Shown here: piece after piece, positions 1 to 14,100 of the stretch
How positions within the stretch are numbered: the first letter of the stretch is position 1
Layout: the number at the start of each line of letters is the position of its first letter
NCBI GenBank assembly: GCA_029204225.1
Contig: CM055104.1
Location: 53,006,294-53,070,293 of the forward strand
DNA from: Diphasiastrum complanatum
Lineage: Eukaryota > Streptophyta > Lycopodiopsida > Lycopodiales > Lycopodiaceae
Reading direction: 5' to 3'
DNA length: 64,000 nucleotides
Notes under the pieces: model-generated
The model's input: only the letters and a program-made list of their open reading frames with translations
What the model was told of the DNA's origin: nothing
Database searches by the model: none
Program-made: the position numbers and the translations under genes

Positions 1-966
1 TATATCATTATGGTGCTCTGTGTATTCCTAGTTCTCTTTCCATTCGTTCTTAGTTGTTGTCTGATGCTCATGCTTCTCCTATTGGTGGCCATTTTGGTTT
101 TCAAAGGACTTATGCTCGTCCTAAAGACTATTTCTATTGGCCATCCATGCAGTTTGAGCTAGCACATTTTATCCGTGAGTGTACCTTCTGTGCCCGTAAT
201 AAATATTCTCGTGCTATGTTCGCTGGCTTGCTCCAGAGTTGGCCCAGTTGGCCCATTCTTCATCACCAGTGGATAGACATTTCTATGGACTTTATCCTTG
301 GCCTTCCTCATACCCGGTGTGGTTATGACTCATATATGGTGGTGGTAGATCGGTTCTCGAAACATGCACATTTAATACCAGTCCGCAGTACTATTACAGC
401 TGACATCAGAGATTTTTCGACTGCATGGTTTCCACGTACTATCCTTTCTGATCGGGATAAGTTTACATCTACCTTTTGGACAGAGCCTATGCATATTTTG
501 GATGTACAGCTTCTTACGGGTATTGCTTATCATTCTATTGTTAATGGGCAGACTGAGGTCCTATGGATCCTTGAGGATTATCTTCGACACTTTGTTTCTC
601 CTTCAGGGAAGGATTGGGATCAGCATTTATGTTTGACAGAGTATAGCTATAATAGCTCTGTTAGTACCAGCACTAGAGTTTCTCCTTTCTCATTGGCTCA
701 TGGGTATGCTCCTCTTTTGCCAGGGGTGCCACTTCCTCCTGATGGTACACCAGTCACCATTGCTTCCTCGCAGTCTCACATTTCCTTCAAATCCTGAGCT
801 GTTTCCTTTCTTACCAGCTGCCATTCTCCAGGTTCGCCTTCAACATAGTCGGCGCCGTCGGCAGGTTCAGTTTTTGGTACAATGGGATGGTCGTCCTATT
901 AAGGAGGCCAATTGGGAGCCTATTGATGTTTTTTATCATACACCATTATTGGCAAATCAGGCTTGA
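1..966 (+). pseudogene. Ty3/gypsy chromovirus integrase and chromodomain fragment
   Basis: Starts inside the integrase. An HHCC zinc domain (DAHASPIGGHFGF, then CTFCARNK) is followed by the catalytic core with WIDISMDFILGLP, a second acidic site at ILSDRDKFTSTFW and a third at NGQTEVLW. About 30 residues are missing between the first and second acidic blocks. At about 775-830 a deletion removes the integrase C-terminal domain. The reading then resumes in another frame as FLVQWDGRPIKEANWEP, a chromodomain typical of plant chromoviruses. No RT is visible upstream because the window starts here. Not functional. Confidence 0.85.
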
Positions 967-1638
967 GCCCTCATGGCCTTGGTTATTTCCTCTACCATGG
1001 ATATCATTGCAAAAGTTCCCTCTACCTCATGATTAGGCTAGCCATGGCTATTTCTTTTGTGCATTTACATTACATTACTATAGTAGTTGCTTAGTACTTG
1101 CTTAAGAATTGTATGTTGTTTGTGGGGTATCTGTTGTGACGAATTATGTCCTCTCCATCAGCATTTCCATTAGTTCATGCTTTCTCCGTTTTAGCATACT
1201 TACGTTGTTGTTTTTGAGAGAGTCGTTATGCTTGCTATCCGGAGGAGGGAAAAGGGTGGGCAATATGAGGGAGACTGGCATCATCAACAAGCCTAGTAGC
1301 ATGAGCCTATAACCTCCATGCTTCTAGGTCTAGTTGCTGATTTAGGAAGAGGAGAGTGTTGGGCAGATGCAAGGTTGTAGACTCATACCACTACGCCTAC
1401 TACGGATATTCCCACACAAATAATAAATGCCTAGCACATAAAAACAACCACCACTTAATTGTTGGTTAGGCAAGCTGCTATGAAGGGAACCAGTGCAGAA
1501 GCCAGACCTTGTGTCCCTAGGCTTGCAGCTACTCAAATGCAGGTGCTAGGTAGAAACCAGCATTATCTTTTTGAAGACAGGACATCCCATGACAGGTAGT
1601 TTATGATTGGGGGGGGGAGGGAGAAAGAAGAAAGCTTT

Positions 1639-1713
<75 letters not shown>

Positions 1714-2083
1714 CATTTCTAAAGATTACAAGTCTTGGATAACATACACCATGTTGCGAAGCTTGTAGAAGCATTCCATATGCCAAAATGATCTCCTTAA
1801 ACTGTATGAAAAAAATTTAATAAATCACCAGATTAGAGTGATCAATCTCAGTATTTTAAGATGACCAAGCAAGTCTTTTGGGAATCATTGGTACTGAGCA
1901 TCCTGTAGCTACGAAGGAAGAAAATACCTTAAACTTCAACAGAGTTATATATAATAGTATAACATCATTCCTCTTTGGCTTGTATTAAGTAATAACAGTG
2001 ACATACTTCAATACCACAAAAGCACAGGAAAAGAATCAGAGAAACTGTCATAATAAATATTGAAATTCCCCATAGGTGCATAC
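967..2083. other. Gene downstream region, retroelement tail and (GA)n repeat
   Basis: Holds the untranslated tail after the chromodomain fragment and, at 1642-1712, a pure (GA)n microsatellite of about 70 bases. No further exon of the DUF3754 gene and no other coding segment could be supported here. Confidence 0.5.
1642..1712. repeat. (GA)n microsatellite
   Basis: About 35 uninterrupted GA units, flanked by purine-rich sequence (a G run at about 1610). Confidence 0.98.
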
Positions 2084-2173
2084 CTGTTGTTCTTCAGATG
2101 CATCTACAAGGAAATGTACAACTCCAAACCCACTTGCAAGGGTCTTCTCATAGAGAGTCTTATTCACAAGAAG
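2084..2173 (-). CDS. DUF3754 gene exon 13 (last exon located)
   Basis: Acceptor GTTTGATGAAG, donor CAACAG|GTATGC, 90 bases, phase 0 at both ends. Reads LLVNKTLYEKTLASGFGVVH and then FLVDASEEQQ. The family continues with a YKEAIL-type block, which I looked for between 1 and 2083 and did not find, so the remaining C terminus is likely outside the window. Confidence 0.93.
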
Positions 2174-5100
2174 CTTCATCAAACATGCAGAAAATTCAAT
2201 GCAGCAAAAACAATCAGAAAATAGTAACATTATGTATTGTAAACACTTAAAATGAAAACTTTGCCCACAATATAAGACTAGTACTTTTCAGAAATCATTT
2301 TGAAATGACATCTCTTGTGTGGCTTTCATTGCAATGTAGACCTACCCTTTTATGTGTTTCTTTGGATTAGTTTTCATTCAAATGGATTACATGGAAAAAG
2401 AAAAACATGTATAATCAAGTCGTTACAAACCCAAAATTATGGACATGGACGTATAGATGAATTAAGGAGTTGTACTCTAAGTGTGTCATGACCCTCTAGT
2501 TGTAAATTTAGAAACTTGGGCCCGTCATCTATTATTTGACATTTATTATAGCCAGTTATTGTTTATTAAAGACAAACAGAAACAGCCCTCTTTCCATCCC
2601 ACGAACTTCTTTTCTATGTTATATGCGCACATCTGCCCACTTCTCCTTCATGAAAGAAATAGCATCACTCACATGGAAGACCCATGATTCTTTTAACCAT
2701 TATCAATCTATGACTCTTTTTTTCAACAGTTGGAGCTTGTGCATTGTAGTCTAGCGGGTATTCTTATATTGTACATGGTTTTCATTTGATATTAGTATCC
2801 AACACATGGATAACTACTTTTGTAAATTTACCATGTACTTAAATTACTCAGTATAATATTGTTTATGTATGCAACACACACTTCTCTCTATATCAGATGA
2901 TGCTTTTGTATATACCTTATCTTGCATTTGGTGCGTGTTTGTTAGCAGTTTTCCGCTGTAGGAGTCTTCAAGAATTAAAAATGTTATGAGATGATTAGGA
3001 AGGTATTTTGTGTGAAAGGCAATGGCTTTTATTACTAACAGTAGATTGATTGATAATTTCGCTTCTACATCCTCAATCATTCCGTTTGGACAGACCTGGT
3101 CCCCTGTCACTTAATCTAGCACACCTATGGGTCTAAAAAAAAACCAACAAATTTACAAACATTGATTGCAACTATGGCTATTGATTATGTAAATATCTGT
3201 GTCTCCTAGCCACAACAATACATCTGTTTGTACAGCGTTTGTATTATACAGTTGGTGCCCTGATCTCCATTCGGATGTGGCATTTTTGGTCCATGCTTGA
3301 CAGAGCTTCATGGTACTCTCCAGCAGCAGCACTTTATTCAGTAGTTACCTTTGAGGCTTTAGTTTAGATTATCTATTTCTCCAGCTACTTCGTGGCATAT
3401 AGACTTCTACAATCTAGCTTTGTCTTTTATGATTTATTTTTGTTTGATGTGATGCTAAAGCTGTGAAAGAATATTCGAATCCCAGTATACGTAAAACTCA
3501 TGCAACACACCACTGGGTGCACCATATTTCATTGAGCTTTATCGTGCTCGTGGGAGAGCTTCAAGATACAACATGTCACTACAAAGTCTATGACTTGATA
3601 ATGGCCTACTCTTTGATCCTTCAAGTTGTTATTCCGAAGCATTATGGAGAATTGGTGAGGTAAGGTTCTTATTTGGAGTGTTGTAACTTGTCATAGTACG
3701 AAACTAACCGAATGTTTTCTTCACAACATCAACAAACAAGCCATCCTTGGAGAATAGCACAATTAGCCCAACACTTGATTTCAATGGAGACAAGCCAATT
3801 CTCCATGACTATTTTAATCAGGAGCTAGACACCCTCAACATTCAATTGCCACATTTCCTGAAGGCTGTTTCTTGGCTACATTTCATTTTGCCCACTTCAG
3901 AGCATGATCCTCTGTCCTTTTATGCTTTTGTGAATCTTCCAACACTTTCTTTGATTGTTGGCTTTGCTCCCTTGATTGTGCACCTTGCTCTTCTATTTTT
4001 CTTATCAAAAAGTTATGTTTTGCTAATATGAAGCAGCTCTGTCTTGCTCCCTCAAATTCCAAATCATGTCCCTAATTCCATTGGTTAAAACCTGAAACTA
4101 TGAACTACCATACTACATAGTACAAAGACACTTCATAATTGAAGACTTAGCTCAATCAGGGTTATGATCATAGGTCCCGCGGTACTGTGTACCGCGCGGA
4201 TCCCGGTACCGCGGGACCATACTGGTGCCGCGGGACCATGATGGTACCGCGGTACCACAATATAATAATATTTTTGATATTTACTATTTTTTTAAAAAAA
4301 ATTTTGACCTAAATCTACCCGCCCCCCTCGCATCTTCTCTGAAATGTTTTTGCGCCCTCCTTTCCTGCCTTCACTGCTGTTTTTGCCTGCCTGCCTTCGC
4401 TGCCTTGCATCGCCCTTCGCCCACGCAACGCCCTACCTTGCATTTGATTTGCTTCGCCCTGCCTTCGCCCATTTTCAACGTCTCTCCAACAGTGAACCCT
4501 GCTGTTCAGTGAACCCTGCTATTTTTTTTCTAGTTTTCCATCCTTCCTCCTGGCTTCGCCCTCGGGCTTCAGTGGTATGCGCTCTGCCATCTCGATCGAC
4601 TTTCTCCTCACAGCACCCTGGTCCTCGAACAGCCTCTCATAGCACCCTAGTTCTCAAACAGCCTCTCACAGCCTGTCACCTCTCTCTGGCTATCACTGGC
4701 TCTCTCACAGCCTCTGAAAATGCCTCTCACAATGGCATTGTGAGTGCCAATTTATATCCCCACAGCCCAATCGGCCATGTGCATCCCCATCATCCCTCCA
4801 TGTGCCTCTGTACCTGCCCCCATGTGTTGCTCCCCCCCTGTGCTGCTCTCCCATTGGCCCCATGGTCTGCTCACCCACAGTGCCCATGTGTTGTTGCACC
4901 TGTCCCCTGCCCCCTATACTGTCCCCTCTTTTTTTACACCCAAAACCCTTTTTTTTTCCATTTTTTGAAGACTATTTTACTATATAAAAGGCAATTATTA
5001 ATTATAAAAAATATTTTTAAAAAATATTAAAAAAAAAACCGCCTTGGTACCCAGGATCCCAGAGCGGTACCGTACTGGCGGTACCACCATTATGGTACCG

Positions 5101-8100
5101 GCGGTACCACGTGCCACTATGGTTTTGATTGTGTTTGTATATTATTTCAAAATATCATTTGTAATCGCACCCAATTTGTACAAGGAATCTAAAAAATTCC
5201 CCAAAAAGTGAAAAATATAAATAAATAGCCTAGCATTGGATGAAAATTGTAGTGCCACACCAGTAGATTTTACCTACATCAAAGCGAATCTATGATTACT
5301 TTAAGCTATTAAATGCTCGCAATTGGATAATAATTGACATGTTTATGGTTCAAAAGATGTGCATCAGTACATGAAGTTATATGAATGTCTTAAATGATAA
5401 TGTACTTCAAATTTTCAATAAGCTCATTTACACATGAAATTCTAATGATGGGTGTCCTTTAAATATAATCAACGTTAGTTAGAGAAAGGAAAAAGATTTA
5501 AAAAAATGGAAGTACATAAAGAATATCTTGAGTGTAATCATTAGGATCTTATCTTTAATTACACTAAATAACGTGTAAAAGCACTTGAATATTTGAAACC
5601 TTACTTGATATCGTTCCCAAGTCTGCTTGTAGCCAAAAATGACTCGCGATGCAAACACCAAAAGGGAGATGCTCGCAATAACATCAAGAAGAAAAGCTGA
5701 TCTGTTTTACATTTCGACAAGTGACAATATTAAACCCACAACCAAACTTTTCAATCTCCTCAATACTATTACAAGCCAGCAAAAAACAACTCATATCTGA
5801 GCCACAATTATGAAGCGATGCTTCCTTTAGTTAAAAGGGTATCACTCAAGTTGTACTATAAATATACCATTGGTTGCTGGTTCAAAATCGTTTTAACTAA
5901 ACACTCTTTGGAAAGCTAGATTATTTGAATGACCTGAGATTAGTCAAAACATCAAGAAGAATAAGCTAGAAGTGTCAACTCTTTTAATCAATTAGAGCTT
6001 CAAAAGACAATATCAACTACTAAATCTTTTGAAATCCTTACACAAAATAAGGGATAAAATGCAAACAAGGGATAGCAAATTACCAACGAAGGATAATTAC
6101 TTTCCTACAAAGACACATCAGAATCATAAGTTATAAAACCATTGGTAGAGATCCTATTTACTCTAATGCGGGGCCCTCAAGGAAATCTCCAAGACCCCAC
6201 CTAGTCAAGAGAAACTCCTTTCATAGGAGAAGACCCCACCTAGTCTATGTATATAGAGGGGATCTCCATGAGCTTGTCCAACAACTACCCCCTGCAGCAG
6301 CCTATGACAGCCGTGCTGCCACACAGGTCCGATGCAACAACTCCACAAGATTTCATCCATAGAAGGGAGCTGGTTTCAGCAAGGAATGGATACTAGCCAT
6401 TGTACTACTCCAGTCATGGCTCAAATCGCTCGTACAGGCTCTCGCTAGCCCTACAAATGTAAATTCAAGCCATGCTTTTGATCACATGCCATAGATTTGT
6501 TCCAGTGACCTATCAACCATGCTCCTAACCACAGACACTGGCTCATTTCAGCCTGAAATCAGCCAAGCATCCGATTGTTAACCTGAATCCTATATTATGG
6601 ATGTCCCTGCCAAATTCCACTGGTCAAAAAATGTCTAACCAAACATCTTTCAGCATGCACAGGTCAGCAAAAGGGCACCTTCCAGAACAAGAAGGAAACC
6701 GACTGATCACCTAACAAGGAAACTAAACCACCGCATGCAAATCTAGAAAGCAAGACTACCACACAAAGGCCATAAACCAGAAAGCAGCCACCCAAAAGCT
6801 ATAAGCTATGGCAACCAAAACACCAAACCCACATCTTCACAAACATTCCAAAAAACCAAAAAATTCCAATTGTCACTTGTGTATCAACCATTCCAGCAAG
6901 CTATTAAAGAGTGGACAACCTCAACCAGGTGAAAACAAACTAATTCATCCCAATAGCAAGGTAGACCACCTACCTGGAAGATGACTGATTTCTCTGTAGG
7001 TGATTTCAAATGCTATTGGGCTGAATCTAAGATGCTAACGATCAAGAACATTGAACACTTTCAAATCTGGAAAATAGTGGACAGCCATAGAACAACAATC
7101 CTCAAGAAAGAGGAAGCTAAAATTGAGAGAGAAAACTCAAAGCTTGTATTGCACAAATAAATCCCACACTATTCTCCTAATGTGAAGAGATATAAATAGA
7201 TGGGACATGGTAGATGTAGAGGCTCAAGAATGGAGAGCCAACACCAACAGCCCTGGAATTGATAGCCAACAAGTGTAACTCCTCATGGGAGTGAATATGA
7301 AGTGTCAAACTTGTATGGACTCTAAAGGCCATTTTTAAGATGGGCACCATGAACTTACAAGGTGAATTAACATTAAAACAAAAGGCGCCAATGGGTATAC
7401 AACATTCAAACATTGGTAGGGTCTAAGTTTAGGATTAAACTTGACATTAGACCATATAAACTTGATATAAAAGTGCGAGTTTCTATTTCTAACACTCTCC
7501 CTTAAATGTCGAAATTTTTTAAATCTGTCCCTTGATAAGCTTTTTGTAAAATATGGCTGCAACTTGGTCATTAGTGGAGCAAAAAATGACCTCCAACTCC
7601 CCCGCTAGAACCTACTCGCGAATGAAATGGTAGTGTATTTCAATGTTTGGTGCATGCATGGAAAACGAGGTTTTTTGCAAGTTGGATGCAACTTTGATTG
7701 TCACAAAAAATCTGCATTGGATTTGATTGATGCAAACCACAATCTTCCAACAAAGTGCGCAGCGAAACACATTCACAAGCGGCTGTTGCTGCAACTCTAT
7801 ACTCAACTTTGGTAGAAGATAATGCCACTATAGGCTGCTTCTTACAAAGCCAAGTTACCGCAGCTGAACCAAGTGAGAAAATATATCCGAAAATCGACCT
7901 CCGAATTGTGAGATCACTTGCCCCAATCAACGTCACAATAGCTAAATAGTTTGAACATGTCATCCTTGGCATATTCGAGTCCATAATTAATTGTATGCTT
8001 TAGATAACAAAGAATCCTCTTGGCTGCCTTGAGGTGGACTTGTTTTGGATTCTCCATATGTTGGCTAACAAAGTTGACACTATATGCAATGTCGGGCCTG

Positions 8101-11100
8101 GTTATAGTAGCATATACGAGGCAACCAACCAACTGCCACTGCAAGGTCTTGTCAACTTATTTTTCTTAATTTGTATCTAGTGTGGATAGCCTAATCTTTG
8201 TGGACAGGTTTGCAGTCCATAAGATTGAATTTCTCAAGCATATTGTATATCTATTTTCTTTGTGTGAGGAAGAGTGAGTGTGGGCGCCTCCACACCTCTA
8301 AACCAAGATAGTAATGGATTTGTCCCAAGTCCTTCATCTCAAATTCTTGAGATTTTAGTCTTCTTAACTTCAATGATTTTCTTAGGATTACTTTCTGTGA
8401 TTATCATATCATCAATATAGAGTGTTAACAAGAGGATTTTACCTTCTTTATTCAAGATATAAAGGTTGGGATCAGCCTTACTCTTTGTGAAACCACGAGA
8501 AAGTAGGTACTCATCCATTCTTGAGTACCAAGCTCCTTTCACCACAAATCCTTGGGGTGGGTTAGGAAAGATATATCTCTTCATCAACATAGCCATAGAG
8601 AAAGGTGGATTTTGTCACTTGATGTGTCTCCCATCCAAAGTGAGTTGCTAAAGCAAGAACAAACTTAATGGTGGGCATTTTGGCAACGGGAGCAAACGTC
8701 TTGTTGAAATCTATGCCCTCCTTTTGCGCATATCCCTTTGCCACTAGCCTTGCCTTGTACTTGTCAATTGCGCCTTTGACATCATACCTGACTTTGTAAA
8801 CCCACTTTGTACCTGTTGGTTTTCGATTTGGCTTCAACTGATACCCATGTTTTGTTCCTCGTGAGAGAGGAATATTTTTCCGTGATAACTTCTTTGTGAA
8901 GTTCTTCATAGGATCGAGGCTCTTCAACAGTACTTTTGCCATTAAGGCAAAATTCATAGTTGAACTTTTGAGCGTGCCTCTCTCTTAGGACTCTTTGAGC
9001 CCCTTGTTGGCTAGATTCAGCTTTATCGATTATCTCTCCTCCAATTGCCTTCAAGTACCATCGAGGGAGTTTCTTGGGTTGACGAGGAGGACTAGGCTGA
9101 GAATTAACCGTTGTAGGTTGCTGGAAATCACTAATATGAGGGCTGCTTTGATGTTGGATCTGCTCCGCATCTTGAGCAACACCTTCTTCCTGTTGTCTTA
9201 GATCAAGGGGAAGAAAATCCAAGAAGTTGTCAACTTGGCTGTCCACAGATTTCAGATCTGCACCAGCCATCTTATTTTCATTGAAATAGACATCCCGACA
9301 TCCCACCGACTTATTTGTATCTTCTTGGTTGAAGGATTATAGAGTTTGTATCCTCTTTCTCATAAAAAGGATACCCAACAAAGACACATATCTCCATCTT
9401 ATCATCAAGCTTCTGCCGCAATTCGATAGGCATGTGCGCATAGGCTTCGCATCCAAAAATGCGCAAATGGCCGATGATGGGTTTGTTGCCATAACACTTC
9501 TCTTCGGGTGTCCTTCCTTCAATAGCTTTGTGAGGCGATCGATATTGAAAATATGTGCTGTTTGGACAGCTTCAACCCAAAAACCTCTTGATAAACCACT
9601 TGGCTCAGCAGAGTTCTAGCCACTTCCACAAGAGTCCTATTCTTACGCTCGACAACACCATTTTGTTTCGGCATGCAGGATGTTGTTTAATGCCATTTTT
9701 TTTGCAATAATCATTAAAGTCAGTTGAAATAAACTCTCCTCCCCTACCACTTCTTAAGCATTTGATTTTGCTATTAGAATGTAGTTCAACCATAGCCTTA
9801 AATTCAAAAAAATAAGAGAATGCTTGAGACTTATGCTTCAAGAAGTATACCCAAGTCTTTCTTGAATAATCGTCGATGTGTTTGGGTTGGTCCATGAATG
9901 AGCTCCAAGATTGATTTGGCTTGCGTTGAACCGTCCAACGGGAACTTTTGTTGATGGTTCTTGCAATAGACACAAGGTTCACATATCTCTTGGCCAATTT
10001 CGATTGGAGGTAAGCCAACTACGAGATTTTGATCATGAAGATACTTGATGCTTATAATGTAAGTGACCGTACGTTCTATGCCAAAGTAAACTTTGAATAA
10101 CAACTTTTGAAGGCAAAGCATGTTGATCAAGTATTGTATTAAGCTTGTACAATTATCCTTTATCTCTAAAGCCACTAGCAATGATTTTATAATCTTACTT
10201 TAAGTCTTTAATGAAGCACCTATCATTGTAAAATTCCACAAGCATGTCTTGATCGGTTATAGCACCAACCGATAAAAGATTTCGAGCAAGATTAGGAATA
10301 AGCAAAGATTCTTGATCACACTTGAAAATCTAGAATTGTATTGAATTGGAATATCACCTTTGCCAACTATATCTTGTGTGCGATTATCTTCTAGCACAAC
10401 TTGACCATTTATACAGATTTGCCTCCTGCTCCTTTTGCTCCCTCTAGAGAGAGAGAATGTCCATAACTTGCTAAAATTTCAGTTTCAGCTGCAAATTATA
10501 GATCAAACTTTGCCCCTTTGAGTAGCTAAGAGCCCTGCATAATACTTTTGTTAAAAATCTGCACCAAAAATGTGATATGAACAAAGATACCTTTCAAGAA
10601 TGCCAAGAGTCCTATCCTTAAAAATGCAAAGTTTGGAGGAGTGATACCAAAGGTAGGTGATTTCAAATGCTATTGGGCTGAATCTAAGATGCTAACAATC
10701 AAGAACATTGAACACTTTCAAATCTGGATAATAGTGGACAGCCATAGAACAACAATCCTCAAGAAAGAGGAAGCTAAAATTGAGAGAGAAAACTCAAAGC
10801 TCGCATTGCAATCCCACACTATTCTCCTAATGTGGAGCGATACAAATAGATGGGACGTAGATGTAAAGGCTTAAGAATGGAGAGCCACCAACAACCCATG
10901 GAATTGAATAGCCAACAAATGTAACTCCTCATGGGGAGTGAATATGAAGTATGAAACTCGTATGGAATCTAAAGGCCATTTTTAAAATGGGCCCCAAGAA
11001 CTTACAAGGTGAATTAACATTAAAAATAAAGGCCCAAATGGGTATACAACATTGGTAGGGTCTAAGTTTTACATTAAACTTGACATTGGACCATAGAAAC

Positions 11101-14100
11101 TTGATAAAGGTGCGAATTTCTATTTCTGACATCCTCACCCACCTCGGCTGCTAATTCCGTGAATCCAACCAGCTTGCTTTCATAATACGTCCCCACGGTT
11201 TGTCTCCAACGCTCTGATACCAATAAAATGCCCACAAAGATCAAACCAATCTAGGGTGTTGAAAGACAGGAGATAGAATGCAGTACACCCAACCTTCCCA
11301 ACCAAATCCTAGATCAATACAGATCTAGCTCCTGAGCAATGGGGAGGTAGGCAAAACCGATCAATAGAAGCACTTCCCAATCCGACAACATAACGGCTCT
11401 AAGACTTAATGATTCACATAGACAACGGTGGGTGTTTATATAGAGAGAGCACCCTACCTATCCATGCACGGAATCCACATGGAGGCAGTCTAACTGATCA
11501 TGCCAACCTCCCATGCATGTCTACTGCATGTGGAAAGACCCTCTAAGTTATGGACTTGGCTCATTACATTCGCCGCGTCCATTTACATTTACTTTACTTT
11601 GTGCATAAGCAGGCCTTGGGCCCTTTTAATTCATTAGTGACACTTAGACTATATGGTTGGCCTTTGGCCTTATTATTCATTATTAGGCCATTTGGACATA
11701 TTACTGCAGAGTGGGGGCCTTCTTGGAGGGCGCACTATTATCCCTCCCAGTTGGGCCCTAGCCACGGAAAGCTTCCTTTTAGGGTTTCCTCTTGGCTATA
11801 AGTAGGGAAACTGTGTCATTTGTTATTCAGCTGATGATATTGATTTCTCTCTTTAGCCTCCTTAATCTCTCTCTTTCCTGCTTTCTAGGGCTAAGTCTTG
11901 CTTATGTGTTGCTTTCATAGCTTAAGTCTTGTTTTTGTGCTGCTTTCATAGCTTAGCTCTAGATCAATTGTGGCTTCATCCATAACTTGGCATCTGAGCA
12001 CTTTCCTGAGCATAATCTTGGGAATTTTTTTTTTCTTTCACTGCCTTGCCCTGCTCCTCCATCGCTGCTCCTACAGCTCCATTGTTGCCTTGACAGCCCT
12101 ACTCCATCGCTGCCCCTTGTACTCCTTCTTGCCCGGCGCTCCCCTTGCTTTGCTCCCTCTCTTCCTTGCTGCCCAGCGCTCCTCCTCCTTCCTTTCCATC
12201 GCTGTCCCTACCTTCCGACCTGTCACTTTCATCCAACATTTTCCCAGTTTGCAGCCATCTTCCACAATTATTTCCCAGCCTGTCCAGCACCCATCCTCAT
12301 CCAAAAATCATCCAATTCCGTAATCGTTTGCTATTTCGAATTGCCAAAATCCTTCAGCCTGTTCGTCGCTGCCCCAGCCCTTCCGACTTGTCACTTTCAC
12401 CTATTATTTTATCCGTTTCCAGCCATCTTTCACAGTTTATCAAAAGGCTCTCCAGCGCCCATCCTCAACAACATTTCACGGAATTCTGACCCCGTTTGAT
12501 ATTCCAATTTGACATTTCCCTCCTGGCTCCAGCGCATTTTTATAGCCTTCCCTTTCACTTTTTCCATTTGCTGATTGCTGCCCTTTCTTAGTTGTGATAA
12601 TATGGGTTTTAATAGACTAATTTGGGGTGACGACAAGAGTCCGCTCCCTCAAGATTTCGTCTATTCGTTCCACTATCATTATGGCACATTCACCTACCCC
12701 GAGCGAAACTGTTGAGGAAAACTTATCGGATCAATTTCGTCGCATGGATGATACCCTTTCTGGCCTCGTTCTTCGCTTCGATATGGTTATGACCGGCTTT
12801 GCTACTATGCAATCACAGATTGATTCTTTGCAGCCTCATGGTCCTGGTAAAGCTCCTCTTTTTCCTTCATTCGGGACCCCCCCTCCATTTGGATTTCCAT
12901 CTTCCTTGCTCGAGACTTTCGTGATAGGGTACAGCTTGCTACCTATTCCGGTTCCTCTGACGGGAACTTATTAGAGAATTGGTTTGCTAAGCTTGACACA
13001 TATTTTCAGATCTACCCTAAGACTGATCCTCTGAAGATCCAGTTGGCTGCTTTACACTTAGATGGACGCGCCGCCACATGGTGGCGAGTTCATCGAGCTG
13101 ATCCTAATCGAGACGGGCTCCATATATGGCATTCCTTTCGTCGTGACCTCCGTCATGCTATGATTGATCCTCAATGGCTCGACTGCCAACGTGATGCATT
13201 CCGTAGTCTCACTCAGACCAGTGACCTTGCTTCTTATACAGATCAATTTATGGAGCTTTCTTATCTTTTCGCAGATCTACAGCCTACTGAGCTTATTTCT
13301 CGTTACATTGTTGGGCTTCGTGGTGCCTTACGTTATGATGTTTCTTCCTTCTGTCCTCCTACACTTGTTGAGGCGATGTCTCTTGCCAGTACTTTATAGC
13401 ACAAGTACTCTGACACCCTTCCTTTCCGCTTCTCCCAACCCCGTCCTTCTGCTTCATCTTTTCCCGCTATGTCCACCCCTACACTTGCCCCTTCTGTTCC
13501 AACCCTTTCCATTGTCCCTTCGTCTCCTCGTCCTCCGACCCCTCGACCTGCTTTTGTCCAACGTTACACGTCTACAGAGTTCGCTGACCTTCAGCAGAAG
13601 CGTCTTTGCTTTCATTGTAAGAGTCCTGACCATTTTTCCCATGATTGCCGTTAGCCTCTCCCTACTACTACTCTATTTTTTACCATGAGGGCACTACTCC
13701 AGATGATTCTGATATCTAAATTCATATTTCTGATGAGCCTGACCTATCCTCTGAGCCTTCCACTGATTTACTTCCTGCTACTTGCCATGCTCAGCTTGCC
13801 TATGCTACTTGGACAAGGCGTCCTGGTCCTCGCTTCATTCGGTTACGTGTACGCATTACAGGTCGTGAGTATATTGCTTTAGTTGATACTGGCAGCACTC
13901 AATCTTTTATCAGCAGTTATATCACTAGTCGGATCCGTGCTTCACCTGTTCCTGATTCACAGCCTCTCACAGTTGAGGTTGCCAGTTCCCATTCTTTTCC
14001 TAGTTCTCGCATGTTTCAGCGTTTACCATACTGCATTGGAGATTTTTCTGGACAGGCAGATCTTGACATTATTCCTATGGAGCGTTATGATCTTATCCTT

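Larger units (their letters stand above)
6995..11131 (-). mobile_element. Ty1/copia retrotransposon with both LTRs, pol decayed, gag missing
   Basis: On the minus strand the order is: 5' LTR (11131-10653), a primer site TGGTATCA matching initiator tRNA-Met right after it, integrase, reverse transcriptase, RNase H, a polypurine tract AAGGGAGAG, and 3' LTR (7494-6995). Both LTRs begin TGTTAG or TGTCAG. Five-base flanks are TTCTC and TCCTC, a possible target duplication with one change. Only about 450 bases separate the primer site from the integrase, so gag and protease are gone. It lies in intron 11, same sense as the host gene. Confidence 0.85.

Noticed and set aside
4225-5030. Several overlapping proline-, leucine- and cysteine-rich frames on both strands
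   Set aside because: They come from the C/T-rich interior of the MULE-like element; no domain, and frames overlap one another.
12071-12304. Charged minus-strand frames in the gypsy leader
   Set aside because: Complement of a C/T-rich leader; overlapping frames, no domain.
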